DNA of 24,470 nt from Hyphomicrobiales bacterium (GCA_021775835.1 JAJFHC010000135.1:1-24470); one strand, 5' to 3'; shown: positions 8,181-16,958, counted from the first letter of the stretch. The notes: generated by a model from the sequence alone, not told the origin. Program-made: numbers and translations.

Positions 8181-8192
8181 CGCATGCGGCAA
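8164..8192 (-). promoter_or_regulatory. Putative promoter of the CGNR regulator gene
   Basis: On the minus strand, TTGCCG (8187-8192), 17-nt spacer, TATAAC (8164-8169). The predicted start near 8157 is about 3 nt before the ATG at 8154. The promoter interleaves with the divergent azlCD promoter. Confidence 0.45.
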
Positions 8193-8202
8193 CGATCATC
8201 TT
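8174..8202 (+). promoter_or_regulatory. Putative azlCD promoter
   Basis: TTGACA (8174-8179), 17-nt spacer, CATCTT (8197-8202). The predicted start near 8209 lies inside operator 2, and the -35 box lies in operator 1. Confidence 0.45.
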
Positions 8203-8234
8203 CATTTTCTAACCATTAAAGCGGGTAGAAAATG
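8203..8234. promoter_or_regulatory. Putative operator 2 over azlC start codon
   Basis: CATTTTCTAACC (8203-8214), 8-nt spacer, GGGTAGAAAATG (8223-8234): inverted repeats matching at 11 of 12 positions. The right arm ends with the azlC ATG. It shares TTCTAACC-N8 with operator 1, centres 51 bp apart (about five helical turns). Binding here should block azlC transcription or early elongation. Confidence 0.6.
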
Positions 8235-8924
8235 AATTCAGAAGCCACACTGACGCTTCCGGGAACGCTATCCGGAGCCCGGCGGATCAGCCCCATCGCC
8301 GTGCTGGTCGTGCCCTTTGGTGCCGCCTATGGGGTTGCGGCAATTGAAGCAGGCATAAGCCAGCATCACACATTGCTGATGAGCGCCACTGTGTTCGCAG
8401 CGGCCTCCCAGTTTGTTTCCATGGATTTCTGGACGTCACCCCTATCCCTCCTGCCGCTGCTGATCGCCGTTTTTGCAGTCAACGCCCGTCACATACTCCT
8501 GGGCGCCACGCTCTACCCCTGGCTGCGGCACCTGCCAGCGGGACAGCGCCATCTGATTGCAACGCTCATCTCCGATACAAACTGGGCCGTTGCCATCCAG
8601 GCGCACCGGAACGGCGAAAACGATGTTGGAATTCTCCTTGGCAGTGGGCTGGCCTTGTGGGTCGCCTGGATGGCCGGCGTGGCCATCGGCGTCTTTCTGG
8701 GCACCCTTATCGGCGACCCTGAGCTTTACGGACTTGATCTCATCCTGTTTGCATTCTTTGCGGCGGTCCTTGCAGATATCTGGAAGGGCCGTGAGTCGTT
8801 GGTTCCCTGGATTGTTTCCGCAATCGTGGCGGTTGTGGCCATGAACACGCTTCCTGAAAACTGGCACATTGTAACCGGCGCGCTGGCGGGCGGCATCGTT
8901 GGAGCCGTACGCAATGATAACTGA
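8232..8924 (+). CDS. azlC: AzlC family branched-chain amino acid permease (export), large subunit
   Basis: A 230-residue membrane protein with 5-6 hydrophobic segments and AzlC features: VVPFGAAYGVAAIEAGIS near residues 26-43, a helix with FAAASQF (55-61) and the NARHILLGA segment (about 85-93). AzlC pairs with the small AzlD to export branched-chain amino acids or analogues from the cell. The ATG lies in the right arm of a near-perfect palindrome and has only a weak ribosome site, so access to the start may be part of control. The next gene overlaps by 11 bp. The substrate is inferred from the family. Confidence 0.9.
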   Translation: MNSEATLTLPGTLSGARRISPIAVLVVPFGAAYGVAAIEAGISQHHTLLMSATVFAAASQFVSMDFWTSPLSLLPLLIAVFAVNARHILLGATLYPWLRHLPAGQRHLIATLISDTNWAVAIQAHRNGENDVGILLGSGLALWVAWMAGVAIGVFLGTLIGDPELYGLDLILFAFFAAVLADIWKGRESLVPWIVSAIVAVVAMNTLPENWHIVTGALAGGIVGAVRNDN

Positions 8925-9216
8925 ATCACAGGCCCTGACAGCGATCTTCGGGATGGCGGCAGTTACCTACCTGACCCGCATTGGCGGTCTCTGGCTGATG
9001 GCGGTCATCCCCTTGAACAAAAGAGTCGAGAGATTTCTCGAGGCCATGTCAGGGACAGTTCTGGTATCCATTCTTGTGCCGGCGACTCTGAGGGGCGACG
9101 GCAGTGCGGCCATTGCAATTGCCGGAGCCATCATTGTCATGGTCCTGACCAGACAGTCACTCCTCGCCGTCATCTCCGGAATTGTCATCGCGGCACTGGC
9201 GCGTCAGTTCATCTGA
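8914..9216 (+). CDS. azlD: AzlD family small transport subunit
   Basis: A 100-residue membrane protein with about four hydrophobic segments. It has the AzlD-typical early TYLTRIGG motif and a following FLEAMSGTVLVSI helix that ends in a short loop. It acts as the partner of AzlC in export of branched-chain amino acids. The ATG at 8914 overlaps the azlC stop by 11 bp, indicating translational coupling; an upstream TTG at 8899 is less likely. Its stop overlaps the end of the convergent methyltransferase gene by 13 bp. Confidence 0.9.
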   Translation: MITESQALTAIFGMAAVTYLTRIGGLWLMAVIPLNKRVERFLEAMSGTVLVSILVPATLRGDGSAAIAIAGAIIVMVLTRQSLLAVISGIVIAALARQFI

Positions 9217-9989
9217 TCGTCGAACCACGACGATCGGTCCGCGCTGGCATCCCGTTTATGTGCCTGGTTCGTCGCCTGAACCGGGACGAGAACCGGGCGT
9301 AACGCGCCGCGCCAACGTTTTGCGCGCCGCCGAGGCGATACCGCATAGACCTGTTTCGTCGCCTCGACGATGATCACACCGGAGAAGGCAGCCCACAGCC
9401 ACAACCCAAGCCGCTCCCAGGCGGCTGCCGATCTCTTGAGAAACATCCGGTCGAACGGTGGAACGTAGAGTGCCGACGACCAGCCATTGGGACTGAGAAG
9501 CGCGTCGCGCAGGTACTGCGTGAGTTGTCCCCGACTAAACGGGCGGCCATGGCCGAACGGCGTCTTGTCGAACCGCGCCCACATGCCCCGCCGGTTGGGC
9601 ACCACCAGCAACACCCGCCCGTCCGGCGTCAGGACACGCCAGATCTCGCGCAACATGTCGGGCAGGCTCTCCGACAATTCCAGACCATGAACCACGAGCA
9701 CCCGGTCGACGGATGCGTCTTCAAGCGGCAAGTAGGCCTCGTCGACCAGGGTTGTTACACAAGGGCCCTCCTGGGGCCAGTGAACCACGCCCTGGCGTGC
9801 CGGCATGAAGGCCGCCAGCATCGAAGCCTCTTCGCGCAACACGCCCATGAATGGCGTTGCATAGCCCAGGCCGACGACCCGCATGCCCTTGACCGACGGC
9901 CAGCGGGCACGCATGCGGTGTGCAATCAGGCGGCGAGCGACGTTTCCAAGCTCTCCACCGTAGAAAACCCTGAGATCAATGACGTCCAT
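9204..9989 (-). CDS. Class I SAM-dependent methyltransferase
   Basis: A 261-residue protein from the ATG at 9989; an upstream in-frame start at 10034 is less likely. It has a Rossmann-like motif (VVGLGYATPF, about 38-47), a DEAYLPLEDASVDRVLVVHGLE block typical of motifs II-IV in small-molecule methyltransferases, and LREIWRVLTPDGRVLLVVPN (motif V/VI). A hydrophobic stretch near residues 205-225 suggests membrane contact. It diverges from gloB; from memory this methyltransferase-gloB neighbourhood recurs in Rhizobiales, but its substrate is unknown to me. The arginine-rich C-terminal tail overlaps azlD by 13 bp. Confidence 0.82.
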   Translation of the reverse strand: MDVIDLRVFYGGELGNVARRLIAHRMRARWPSVKGMRVVGLGYATPFMGVLREEASMLAAFMPARQGVVHWPQEGPCVTTLVDEAYLPLEDASVDRVLVVHGLELSESLPDMLREIWRVLTPDGRVLLVVPNRRGMWARFDKTPFGHGRPFSRGQLTQYLRDALLSPNGWSSALYVPPFDRMFLKRSAAAWERLGLWLWAAFSGVIIVEATKQVYAVSPRRRAKRWRGALRPVLVPVQATNQAHKRDASADRSSWFDDQMN

Positions 9990-10020
9990 GCAAACCCTGT
10001 CAGTTCTTTCCGCCGGTCCT

Positions 10021-10065
10021 GGTATCCAACCCATATCCTGCCATCAAGCGGGATCGTGGGATACC
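10021..10065. repeat. Inverted repeat between methyltransferase and gloB
   Basis: GGTATCCAAC (10021-10030) and GTGGGATACC (10056-10065) are inverted copies with one mismatch over 10 bp, separated by 25 bp, in the divergent intergenic region. It could be an operator or a cruciform-type element; no regulator is indicated. Confidence 0.35.
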
Positions 10066-10148
10066 GGCGTCAATTCTATGCTGGAAGACAGTGGATGCTA
10101 TGTTAGAAAAAATCAACGTAGCGAACACATGTGTAACGGAGATCGAAG

Positions 10149-10919
10149 ATGGCCCCACTCGAAATTTATCAGTTTCCCTGCCTGAGCGACAATTACGGTG
10201 TTCTGATCCATGATCCCGACAATGGCGCGACCGCCTCAATCGATACTCCGGAAGCGGCAGCTGTCGACAAGGCCCTTGCTGCCAAGGGCTGGACCTTGAC
10301 CCACATACTGAACACGCATCATCATCACGATCACACCGGCGGCAATCTTGAACTCAAGAACAAGTACAACTGCACAATCGTCGGACCAAGTGCCGAGGGG
10401 GACCGGATACCCGGCCTGGATCAGGCTGTAGGCCACGGCGAAACATTTGACTTCGCAGGTCACACCGCCCGGATTATTGAAACACCCGGACATACACTCG
10501 GTCATATCGCCTATCATTTCGCAGAAGATGGTGTGGCTTTTGTCGGCGACACGTTGTTCGCACTGGGATGTGGCAGGGTCTTCGAGGGCAATGCCCAACA
10601 GATGTGGATGTCGCTTGAGCGTCTCCTGGCCATGCCCGACGATACGGTCGTTTATTGCGGACACGAATACACTGAGGCCAACGCCCGTTTCTCCGTAACG
10701 GTCGACCCCGCCAATGCAGTGTTGCAGTCTCGGGTCGTTGAGATCGCGGCTCTGCGTGCAGACGGAAAACCGACAGTCCCCACCACGATGGCTGTAGAGA
10801 AGGCAACAAATCCCTTTTTGCGTCCTGATGATCCGGCTATCCGCCAACATCTGGATATGGTCAACGCTGACGACGTCGACGTCTTTGCGGAGATCCGCCG
10901 GCGCAAAGACAACTTCTGA
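10149..10919 (+). CDS. gloB: Hydroxyacylglutathione hydrolase (glyoxalase II)
   Basis: A 256-residue metallo-beta-lactamase-fold enzyme that hydrolyses S-D-lactoylglutathione to D-lactate and glutathione, the second step of methylglyoxal detoxification. Metal-binding motifs are all present: THHHHDH (56-62), the GHT His114, Asp134 in GDTLFALGCGR and His172 in GHEYT. The GCGRVFEG segment and the C-terminal NPFLR segment with basic residues match glyoxalase II (glutathione binding). Length is typical. GGAG lies about 7 nt before the ATG. The DUF985 cupin gene starts 3 nt after the stop, so the two are co-transcribed. Confidence 0.96.
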   Translation: MAPLEIYQFPCLSDNYGVLIHDPDNGATASIDTPEAAAVDKALAAKGWTLTHILNTHHHHDHTGGNLELKNKYNCTIVGPSAEGDRIPGLDQAVGHGETFDFAGHTARIIETPGHTLGHIAYHFAEDGVAFVGDTLFALGCGRVFEGNAQQMWMSLERLLAMPDDTVVYCGHEYTEANARFSVTVDPANAVLQSRVVEIAALRADGKPTVPTTMAVEKATNPFLRPDDPAIRQHLDMVNADDVDVFAEIRRRKDNF

Positions 10920-10922
10920 TAC

Positions 10923-11378
10923 ATGACCGACCTGTCGGGAGGAGATTCTGTCGAGGCCCAGTCCGCGGATCAGATTATCGCTCGCCTTGGCCTCGAACCG
11001 CACCCAGAGGGTGGCTATTTTCGCGAGACCTTCCGCGATCCGAAAACGGTGGACGGCCGCTCCGTGGGAACCGCTATCTATTTTTTGCTCAAGGCCGGGC
11101 AAAGGTCGTCATGGCATTGCGTTGACGCGACCGAGATCTGGCACTGGTATGCAGGTGCGCCGCTGACCTTGCTGACGGCCGGCGACAATGACGAACAAAC
11201 ATGCACCGTGCTGGGGAATGAGCTGTCGGCAGGCCATTGTCCCCAGGCCGTTGTCCCCGCAAATGAATGGCAGAGCGCGCGCAGCCTGGGCGCCTGGACG
11301 CTGGTCGGCTGCACGGTCTCACCAGGCTTCGAGTTCGAGCACTTCGAACTCGCCCCCGACGGCTGGGAGCCGCAATAA
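10923..11378 (+). CDS. DUF985 cupin domain protein
   Basis: A 151-residue single-domain cupin. Family marks are visible: LGLEPHPEGGYFRETF (about 22-37), TAIYFLLKAGQRSSWHCVDATEIWHWYAGAPL (50-81) with candidate metal or sugar ligands His and Glu, and the C-terminal GCTVSPGFEFEHFEL. DUF985 proteins are small beta-barrels of uncertain role, with some structural similarity to sugar epimerases. It begins 3 nt after gloB and probably shares its message, suggesting a role near carbonyl stress or sugar metabolism, but that is only context. Confidence 0.88.
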   Translation: MTDLSGGDSVEAQSADQIIARLGLEPHPEGGYFRETFRDPKTVDGRSVGTAIYFLLKAGQRSSWHCVDATEIWHWYAGAPLTLLTAGDNDEQTCTVLGNELSAGHCPQAVVPANEWQSARSLGAWTLVGCTVSPGFEFEHFELAPDGWEPQ

Positions 11379-11427
11379 CGGTTCTCCCGGCCTTGAGGGC
11401 GACCAATTGCCGGTTGTGGGACTCCGG

Positions 11428-12153
11428 TTAGCCGGAAATGTATTGACCACCGTTTGCAGCAATCGTCGCGCCGGTGACGAAGCCGGCCTTCTCGTCACAC
11501 AGGAACGTGACGCAATGGGCGATTTCATCAGCCTGGCCAAGACGGTTTACCGGAATACCGGCGATGATGCTTTCCAGAACTGGCTGGGGAACGGCCGCCA
11601 CCATGTCGGTGTCGATGTAACCGGGCGCAATGCAGTTCACGGTGATGCCTTTGCGGGCAGTCTCCTGGGCCAGGGCCTTGGTAAATCCGATGACGCCGGC
11701 TTTTGAGGCGGAGTAATTGGTTTGGCCCATCTGGCCTTTCTGGCCGTTGATCGACGAGATGTTGACGATCCGGCCAAAGCCACGCTCACGCATGCCTTCA
11801 ATCACCTGACGCGACATGTTGAACACCGACGTCAGATCGACACGCACAACGTCGTTCCACATTTCCGGCGTCATCTTGTGGAGCATGGCATCTTTCGTGA
11901 TACCGGCATTATTGACTAGGATGCCGACGCCGCCGAGATCGGCCTCGACCGCAGCGATGCCTGCACTACAGGCTTCAAAATCGCCTACATCCCACTTGAA
12001 CGATTTGATGCCTGTATCGGCGGTGAATTTCGCTGCTGCGTCGTCATTGCCGGCATAGTTCGCCGCCACCGTATGACCTGTATCCTTCAGAGCGATGGAG
12101 ATCGCGGCGCCAATTCCGCGCGTGCCGCCTGTTACGATGGCCACGTTAGACAT
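11428..12153 (-). CDS. phbB: Acetoacetyl-CoA reductase (NADPH)
   Basis: A 241-residue short-chain dehydrogenase that reduces acetoacetyl-CoA to (R)-3-hydroxybutyryl-CoA for polyhydroxybutyrate synthesis. It shows the nucleotide motif TGGTRGIG (8-15), NNAG (81-84), a catalytic serine in NISSINGQKGQMGQ and YSASK (Tyr147, Lys151). The SSINGQKGQMGQTNYSASKAG block is diagnostic of PhbB against generic FabG. A ribosome site (AAAGGG) lies about 6 nt before the ATG. It follows phbA on the same strand after a 104-bp gap containing an imperfect inverted repeat. Confidence 0.95.
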   Translation of the reverse strand: MSNVAIVTGGTRGIGAAISIALKDTGHTVAANYAGNDDAAAKFTADTGIKSFKWDVGDFEACSAGIAAVEADLGGVGILVNNAGITKDAMLHKMTPEMWNDVVRVDLTSVFNMSRQVIEGMRERGFGRIVNISSINGQKGQMGQTNYSASKAGVIGFTKALAQETARKGITVNCIAPGYIDTDMVAAVPQPVLESIIAGIPVNRLGQADEIAHCVTFLCDEKAGFVTGATIAANGGQYISG

Positions 12154-12177
12154 GTTGTTCCCTTTCAGTCGTTTAGC

Positions 12178-12229
12178 CGGTTCCGGTCGCGAAGCTCAAC
12201 TGGCGATCGCGTTGTAAATTCCGGAACGG
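12178..12229 (-). repeat. Inverted repeat in phbA-phbB gap
   Basis: CCGGTTCCGG (12178-12187 area) and CCGGAACGG (12221-12229) can pair with a one-base bulge; between them is a GCGATCGC palindrome (12203-12210). There is no T-run on the transcript strand, so this is more likely a message-processing or balancing stem than a terminator. Confidence 0.3.
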
Positions 12230-12257
12230 GATGTTTTCAGTTTTCTTGAACTGCCAA

Positions 12258-13469
<1,212 letters not shown>

Positions 13470-13569
13470 TCACCGCCATGAAATCACACCGGCCGGAGGC
13501 CGGTTGAAATTCGCTCTTCATGGGAAAAGGCTCTGCACCCTTCCCATAAGATCCTAATGGTTAACGTGA

Positions 13570-13598
13570 TGTATAATGAGTCAAGAAAAATGATGCAA
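13570..13598 (-). promoter_or_regulatory. Putative phbAB promoter
   Basis: On the minus strand, TTGCAT (13593-13598), 17-nt spacer, TATACA (13570-13575); start near 13563. The -35 box is inside a TGC-AAC-GCA site (13594-13602). Confidence 0.45.
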
Positions 13599-13602
13599 CG
13601 CA
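13594..13602. promoter_or_regulatory. Candidate secondary PhaR site (TGC-N3-GCA)
   Basis: TGCAACGCA shares the TGC-N3-GCA core of the stronger site 64 bp away and overlaps the predicted phbA -35 box, a position suited to repression. Confidence 0.35.
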
Positions 13603-13657
13603 CAAAATTCAAATTCCGCACGACCGCGTCGCTTCGTCGCCCCAACGGCACAACCCA

Positions 13658-13672
13658 TGCTGCATCGCAGCA
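13658..13672. promoter_or_regulatory. Candidate PhaR operator
   Basis: TGCTGCATCGCAGCA is a perfect palindrome with a 3-nt centre and contains CTGC-N3-GCAG, the form reported for PhaR binding in Paracoccus. It lies between phbA and phaR, as expected for autoregulation and control of PHB genes. Confidence 0.6.
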
Positions 13673-13835
13673 ATTAACATGAGCGGCCTTGCGAGAATTC
13701 CGGGTCTTGCATGGACCGCCTCGCAGGTGCAATATCAACGTGGGGTTTTATTCGCGGTTGCACACAAGCGGTCCGTCCCTGTGAACCGGACGTGTTAAGG
13801 CATGACCGGACTGGGCGACGCCGGAGAGGATTAAA

Positions 13836-14444
13836 GTGGCAAAGACAAATGACTCTGGCGGCGAGCCGATTACGATCAAGAAATACGCCAACCGGCGACT
13901 CTACAACACCGACACAAGCACATATGTAACGCTTGAGGATTTGGCCGAGATGGTCAAGTCCGGTGCCGATTTTGTCGTCTTTGACGCCAAATCGGGCGAT
14001 GACATAACCCGATCCGTGCTGACCCAGATTATTTTCGAGGAGGAAAGCAAGGGACAAAACCTCTTGCCGATCAACTTCCTGCGCCAGCTTATCCGGTTCT
14101 ACGGTGACAGCATGCAGTCGCTGGTGCCCAGTTACCTCGAATTCAGCATGGATTCACTGACCCGCGAGCAGGACGGTTTGCGCGAACAAATGACAAAGAC
14201 ATTCGGTGGTCAGACATTTGACGTCATGGAAGAACAGGTTCGCCAGAACATGGCCATGTTTGAAAACGCCATGGGCAGCATGTTTGCCCCGTTCGGTGGC
14301 CAGAACCCGCTTGGCCCCAGCACCCCACCGCCACCGCCTCAGGCCGATCCGCCGAAACCAAAATCGCAGAATGAAATGGATGAACTGCGCGAACAGTTAT
14401 CGTCCATGCAGAAACAGCTCGACAGTCTTGCAAAGAAGGACTGA
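13836..14444 (+). CDS. phaR: Polyhydroxyalkanoate synthesis repressor PhaR
   Basis: A 202-residue regulator. The N-terminal PHA-accumulation DNA-binding domain is clear (ITIKKYANRRLYNTDTSTYVTLEDL, about 12-36, through GDDITRSVLTQIIFEEE to residue 70). The PHB_acc domain follows (LLPINFLRQLIRFYGDSMQSLVPSYLEFSM, 77-106). The tail has a proline run (163-168) and a Gln/Glu/Lys-rich stretch (180-200) that could form a coiled coil. PhaR binds PHB granules and DNA, releasing promoters when polymer accumulates. The start is a GTG with AGAGGA 5-6 nt upstream. It diverges from phbAB. Confidence 0.95.
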   Translation: MAKTNDSGGEPITIKKYANRRLYNTDTSTYVTLEDLAEMVKSGADFVVFDAKSGDDITRSVLTQIIFEEESKGQNLLPINFLRQLIRFYGDSMQSLVPSYLEFSMDSLTREQDGLREQMTKTFGGQTFDVMEEQVRQNMAMFENAMGSMFAPFGGQNPLGPSTPPPPPQADPPKPKSQNEMDELREQLSSMQKQLDSLAKKD

Positions 14445-14457
14445 ACCGCCGACTGCC

Positions 14458-16263
14458 TTAAGCCGCCGAAGATGGAATGCGCTTTTGAGGTAACTGGGGT
14501 GATGCAGCACGGTCGGGAACGTCCATCTTGGCTGCACCAAACAAAAATCCCTGCAGGTAGTCGACACCCCATTCCCGCAAGAGTGATGCGCTTTGTTCGT
14601 CTTCAACCCATTCCGCGACAGTCCGCAGATTGCAGTTCTTTGCCAGATCAATCAGGGTGCGAACGAAGAACTGGTCATCGGAATTTTGTGCAAGGGTATC
14701 AATGAACGAGCCGTCTATCTTGACCATGTCGACATCCAGGGCTTTTAGGTTTCGAAACGACGTATAGCCCGCCCCGAAGTCATCAATCGCAATCCGGCAT
14801 CCCATATCACGCAAGGAGGATACGAACCGCGCCGACTCCTCGATATCCTGAATCGCCACGGTTTCGGTAATTTCAACAATCAGTCTTTCCGCAATGTCCG
14901 GTCGACTGCCGATGAACGATTTCAGGTTGGCGATCCAGGTAGGATCCGATGCCGTCAGTCCTGAAACATTGAGAGACAGGGCAATATCCTTGTTTTCCTC
15001 CAGAACACTGGTGGCAAGTTCCAGGACGCGATGATCGATCATCCGGACGAGGCCGATTTTTTCCGCGACCGGCATCAGATAACCAGCTGAAACGATTGAG
15101 TCATCAGGCTTGCGAAGCCGCAGCAGACATTCGTAGATCGTCGCTTCCTGGGATCCGGCATCGACGATCGGCTGATAGGCAATCTCGAGACGCCGGTTGT
15201 TCAGCCCGGAAATGATTTCATCGGCGTAAAGAACGTTACGTCTTCGAACCGACTCCTTCTTCTGGGAATGCTTGTAAACGACAAAAGTCTGGCTGCACTG
15301 GCGCTTTGCCTGATCCAGTGCTTCTTCCGCGCGCGTCATCGCTTCCGTGACGGTGCGCGCGCTGCCGGGAATATCAACGCCACCCACGGAGATGGTTGCG
15401 GCAACAGCTCCCGAAGTTGTTTCGATCACCGTGTCCCGAACATTGCCGATGAGCCGTTCAGCAGCGGCATACATTTCCTGTTCCGAACAGCTGGACAGCA
15501 CCAGTCCAAACTTGTTCCCGGCATACCGGCCTATCGAGTCACCGTCGCGCAGGAATCCGGCCAGCCGGCGACCAACGCTTGCGATCACTTCGTCTGCAAC
15601 GTCAAACCCGTACGCCTCATTGATCAAGGCCAGATTGTCGATTGCGGCAAGGAGAAATGCGCCAGGCGTGTTGCTGCGCTCCTGTTTGGCTTTGGCGATG
15701 GTCAGCAATTCTTCGAGGCGAGCCCGGTTCACATGACCCGTCAGCGGGTCGAAACGGCTCAGGTACTCAAGCCTTTCTATTCGCTCGTGGCGTTCGTCGA
15801 TGCGACGGACAATGCCGACAACACGATCCGGACGACCGTCAGCTCCACCGTACCAGGTGCCCCGGTCTTCCACCCAAATCGACCTTTCGCTTCGGCGTCC
15901 ATCGGGTTTCAGCCGGTATTCCATCTGAAACGGAACCCCGTCGCCGTTATCTGTTTCCCGGGATTCCACGATGACATCGTACGGGCACGCCCGGTTTGAC
16001 GGGTCCAGAAAGGCCGCGTACCCGATTCCCGATGAAATCAGGGATGCATCGTCAATTCGCAGAACTTCCGAAAAATTCCCGGTCCATGACATCCGGTCGC
16101 TTTGGGGAAGCCATTCGTAGATAGCTTCACCGGCAGATTCCAGCGCCGATTGGACCACCGTTGAATTCAAGGGTTCCACGGGCGTCGCCGCCGCAGGCGA
16201 TTGATCCCTGTTTGACACAGTTGCGCCGACCTTCGGCATCGAATCGTTGGCTTTACTTGACAC
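14458..16263 (-). CDS. PAS-GGDEF-EAL cyclic-di-GMP phosphodiesterase-type protein
   Basis: A 601-residue protein from a GTG at 16263, chosen because GGGGAGG (16273-16279) lies 9 nt before it; the frame stays open to 16356 without such a site. A PAS-like sensor region (about 40-155, with a PAC-type FQMEYRLKPDG) precedes a GGDEF domain whose signature is AGNKF (248-252), so it is probably not a cyclase. The EAL domain has ECL for EAL (378-380) but keeps Asn432 (SLNVSG), Glu465 (EITET), DD 494-495 (IDDFGAGY), Lys515 (VKIDGSF) and Gln571 (YLQGF), so phosphodiesterase activity is likely. No transmembrane segment is seen. It converges with phaR, 13 bp apart. Confidence 0.9.
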   Translation of the reverse strand: MSSKANDSMPKVGATVSNRDQSPAAATPVEPLNSTVVQSALESAGEAIYEWLPQSDRMSWTGNFSEVLRIDDASLISSGIGYAAFLDPSNRACPYDVIVESRETDNGDGVPFQMEYRLKPDGRRSERSIWVEDRGTWYGGADGRPDRVVGIVRRIDERHERIERLEYLSRFDPLTGHVNRARLEELLTIAKAKQERSNTPGAFLLAAIDNLALINEAYGFDVADEVIASVGRRLAGFLRDGDSIGRYAGNKFGLVLSSCSEQEMYAAAERLIGNVRDTVIETTSGAVAATISVGGVDIPGSARTVTEAMTRAEEALDQAKRQCSQTFVVYKHSQKKESVRRRNVLYADEIISGLNNRRLEIAYQPIVDAGSQEATIYECLLRLRKPDDSIVSAGYLMPVAEKIGLVRMIDHRVLELATSVLEENKDIALSLNVSGLTASDPTWIANLKSFIGSRPDIAERLIVEITETVAIQDIEESARFVSSLRDMGCRIAIDDFGAGYTSFRNLKALDVDMVKIDGSFIDTLAQNSDDQFFVRTLIDLAKNCNLRTVAEWVEDEQSASLLREWGVDYLQGFLFGAAKMDVPDRAASPQLPQKRIPSSAA

Positions 16264-16462
16264 AGAAATACACCTCCCCGGAGACCGTCTGTCGATTTCA
16301 CCAGGTATCCGTGAAATCCCGAATGTTGGTCCGGCACCAATATCCTTCCCGGTCACACTAGGTTCGAATTCTTAAAAATCCGCCAATTCGGGGGCGCGAC
16401 CCACGTCCTATGCAGAAATCCGGCAAGAAACCCCGATTGATGCGCTGAAAGCTTTGAAAACA

Positions 16463-16478
16463 GTTAACGAGAGGTTAA
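16463..16478 (-). promoter_or_regulatory. Putative CtrA binding site
   Basis: On the minus strand the sequence is TTAACCTCTCGTTAAC, a perfect match to TTAA-N7-TTAAC. It is 200 bp upstream of the PAS-GGDEF-EAL start and oriented towards it; it is also about 80 bp upstream of the divergent small gene. Confidence 0.5.
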
Positions 16479-16558
16479 TTATTGGATCCCGTTGCCGACT
16501 GGCAGGAAACTTGCGGCGACGTCACTGAATTGTACCAAAACAAGGCACTTGGCGCGTA

Positions 16559-16933
16559 ATGCGATTAACCAGCGATCCCTATAGCCCTTCAGGCAGCAGC
16601 GACAGAAATCGCACCGTTATGCGCGTGACGGCAGCCGTGCGGTCTGAGGCTCAATCAAACCGGAACGGTGATCGTGACAATCGTCCGGTTGTGGGATTGC
16701 CCGCGATTGTCGAGTCTCGTCGCCAGAACCGCAAGACACCGAAACCACAAACCAGGTCGCACGCACCGCTGATTGCGCAACTCGCCTTTCAGGCAAATCG
16801 CGAATTCTCACTGGCCAGGGAACAGAGGCGGCGACCGGAACGCGCTCTGGGCGCCTACGCAGATGCAGCAAAGCTGAAGGCATCCCGCTCCCCGACGCCT
16901 CCGGGTTCAGTGCTGACACTGGCTGACGTCTAA
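16559..16933 (+). CDS. Small basic conserved-type hypothetical protein
   Basis: A 124-residue, Arg-rich protein. The central and C-terminal part, with PLIAQLAFQANREFSLAREQRRRPERALGAYADA (about 71-104), resembles a family of small alphaproteobacterial proteins in which a short LIAQL segment is followed by RRR.P..A..AY. I know no function for them. The first 60 residues are low-complexity and polar, and an internal ATG at 16619 is a possible start. No strong ribosome site precedes 16559. It shares the upstream region, and possibly the CtrA-type site, with the divergent GGDEF-EAL gene. Confidence 0.55.
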   Translation: MRLTSDPYSPSGSSDRNRTVMRVTAAVRSEAQSNRNGDRDNRPVVGLPAIVESRRQNRKTPKPQTRSHAPLIAQLAFQANREFSLAREQRRRPERALGAYADAAKLKASRSPTPPGSVLTLADV

Positions 16934-16958
16934 GATTGTCCGCTGAAATCGTCTCCCG

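Noticed and set aside
10236..11102. 288-residue minus-strand reading frame opposite gloB and the cupin gene
   Set aside because: It is an antisense shadow of two well-supported genes with no recognisable domain.
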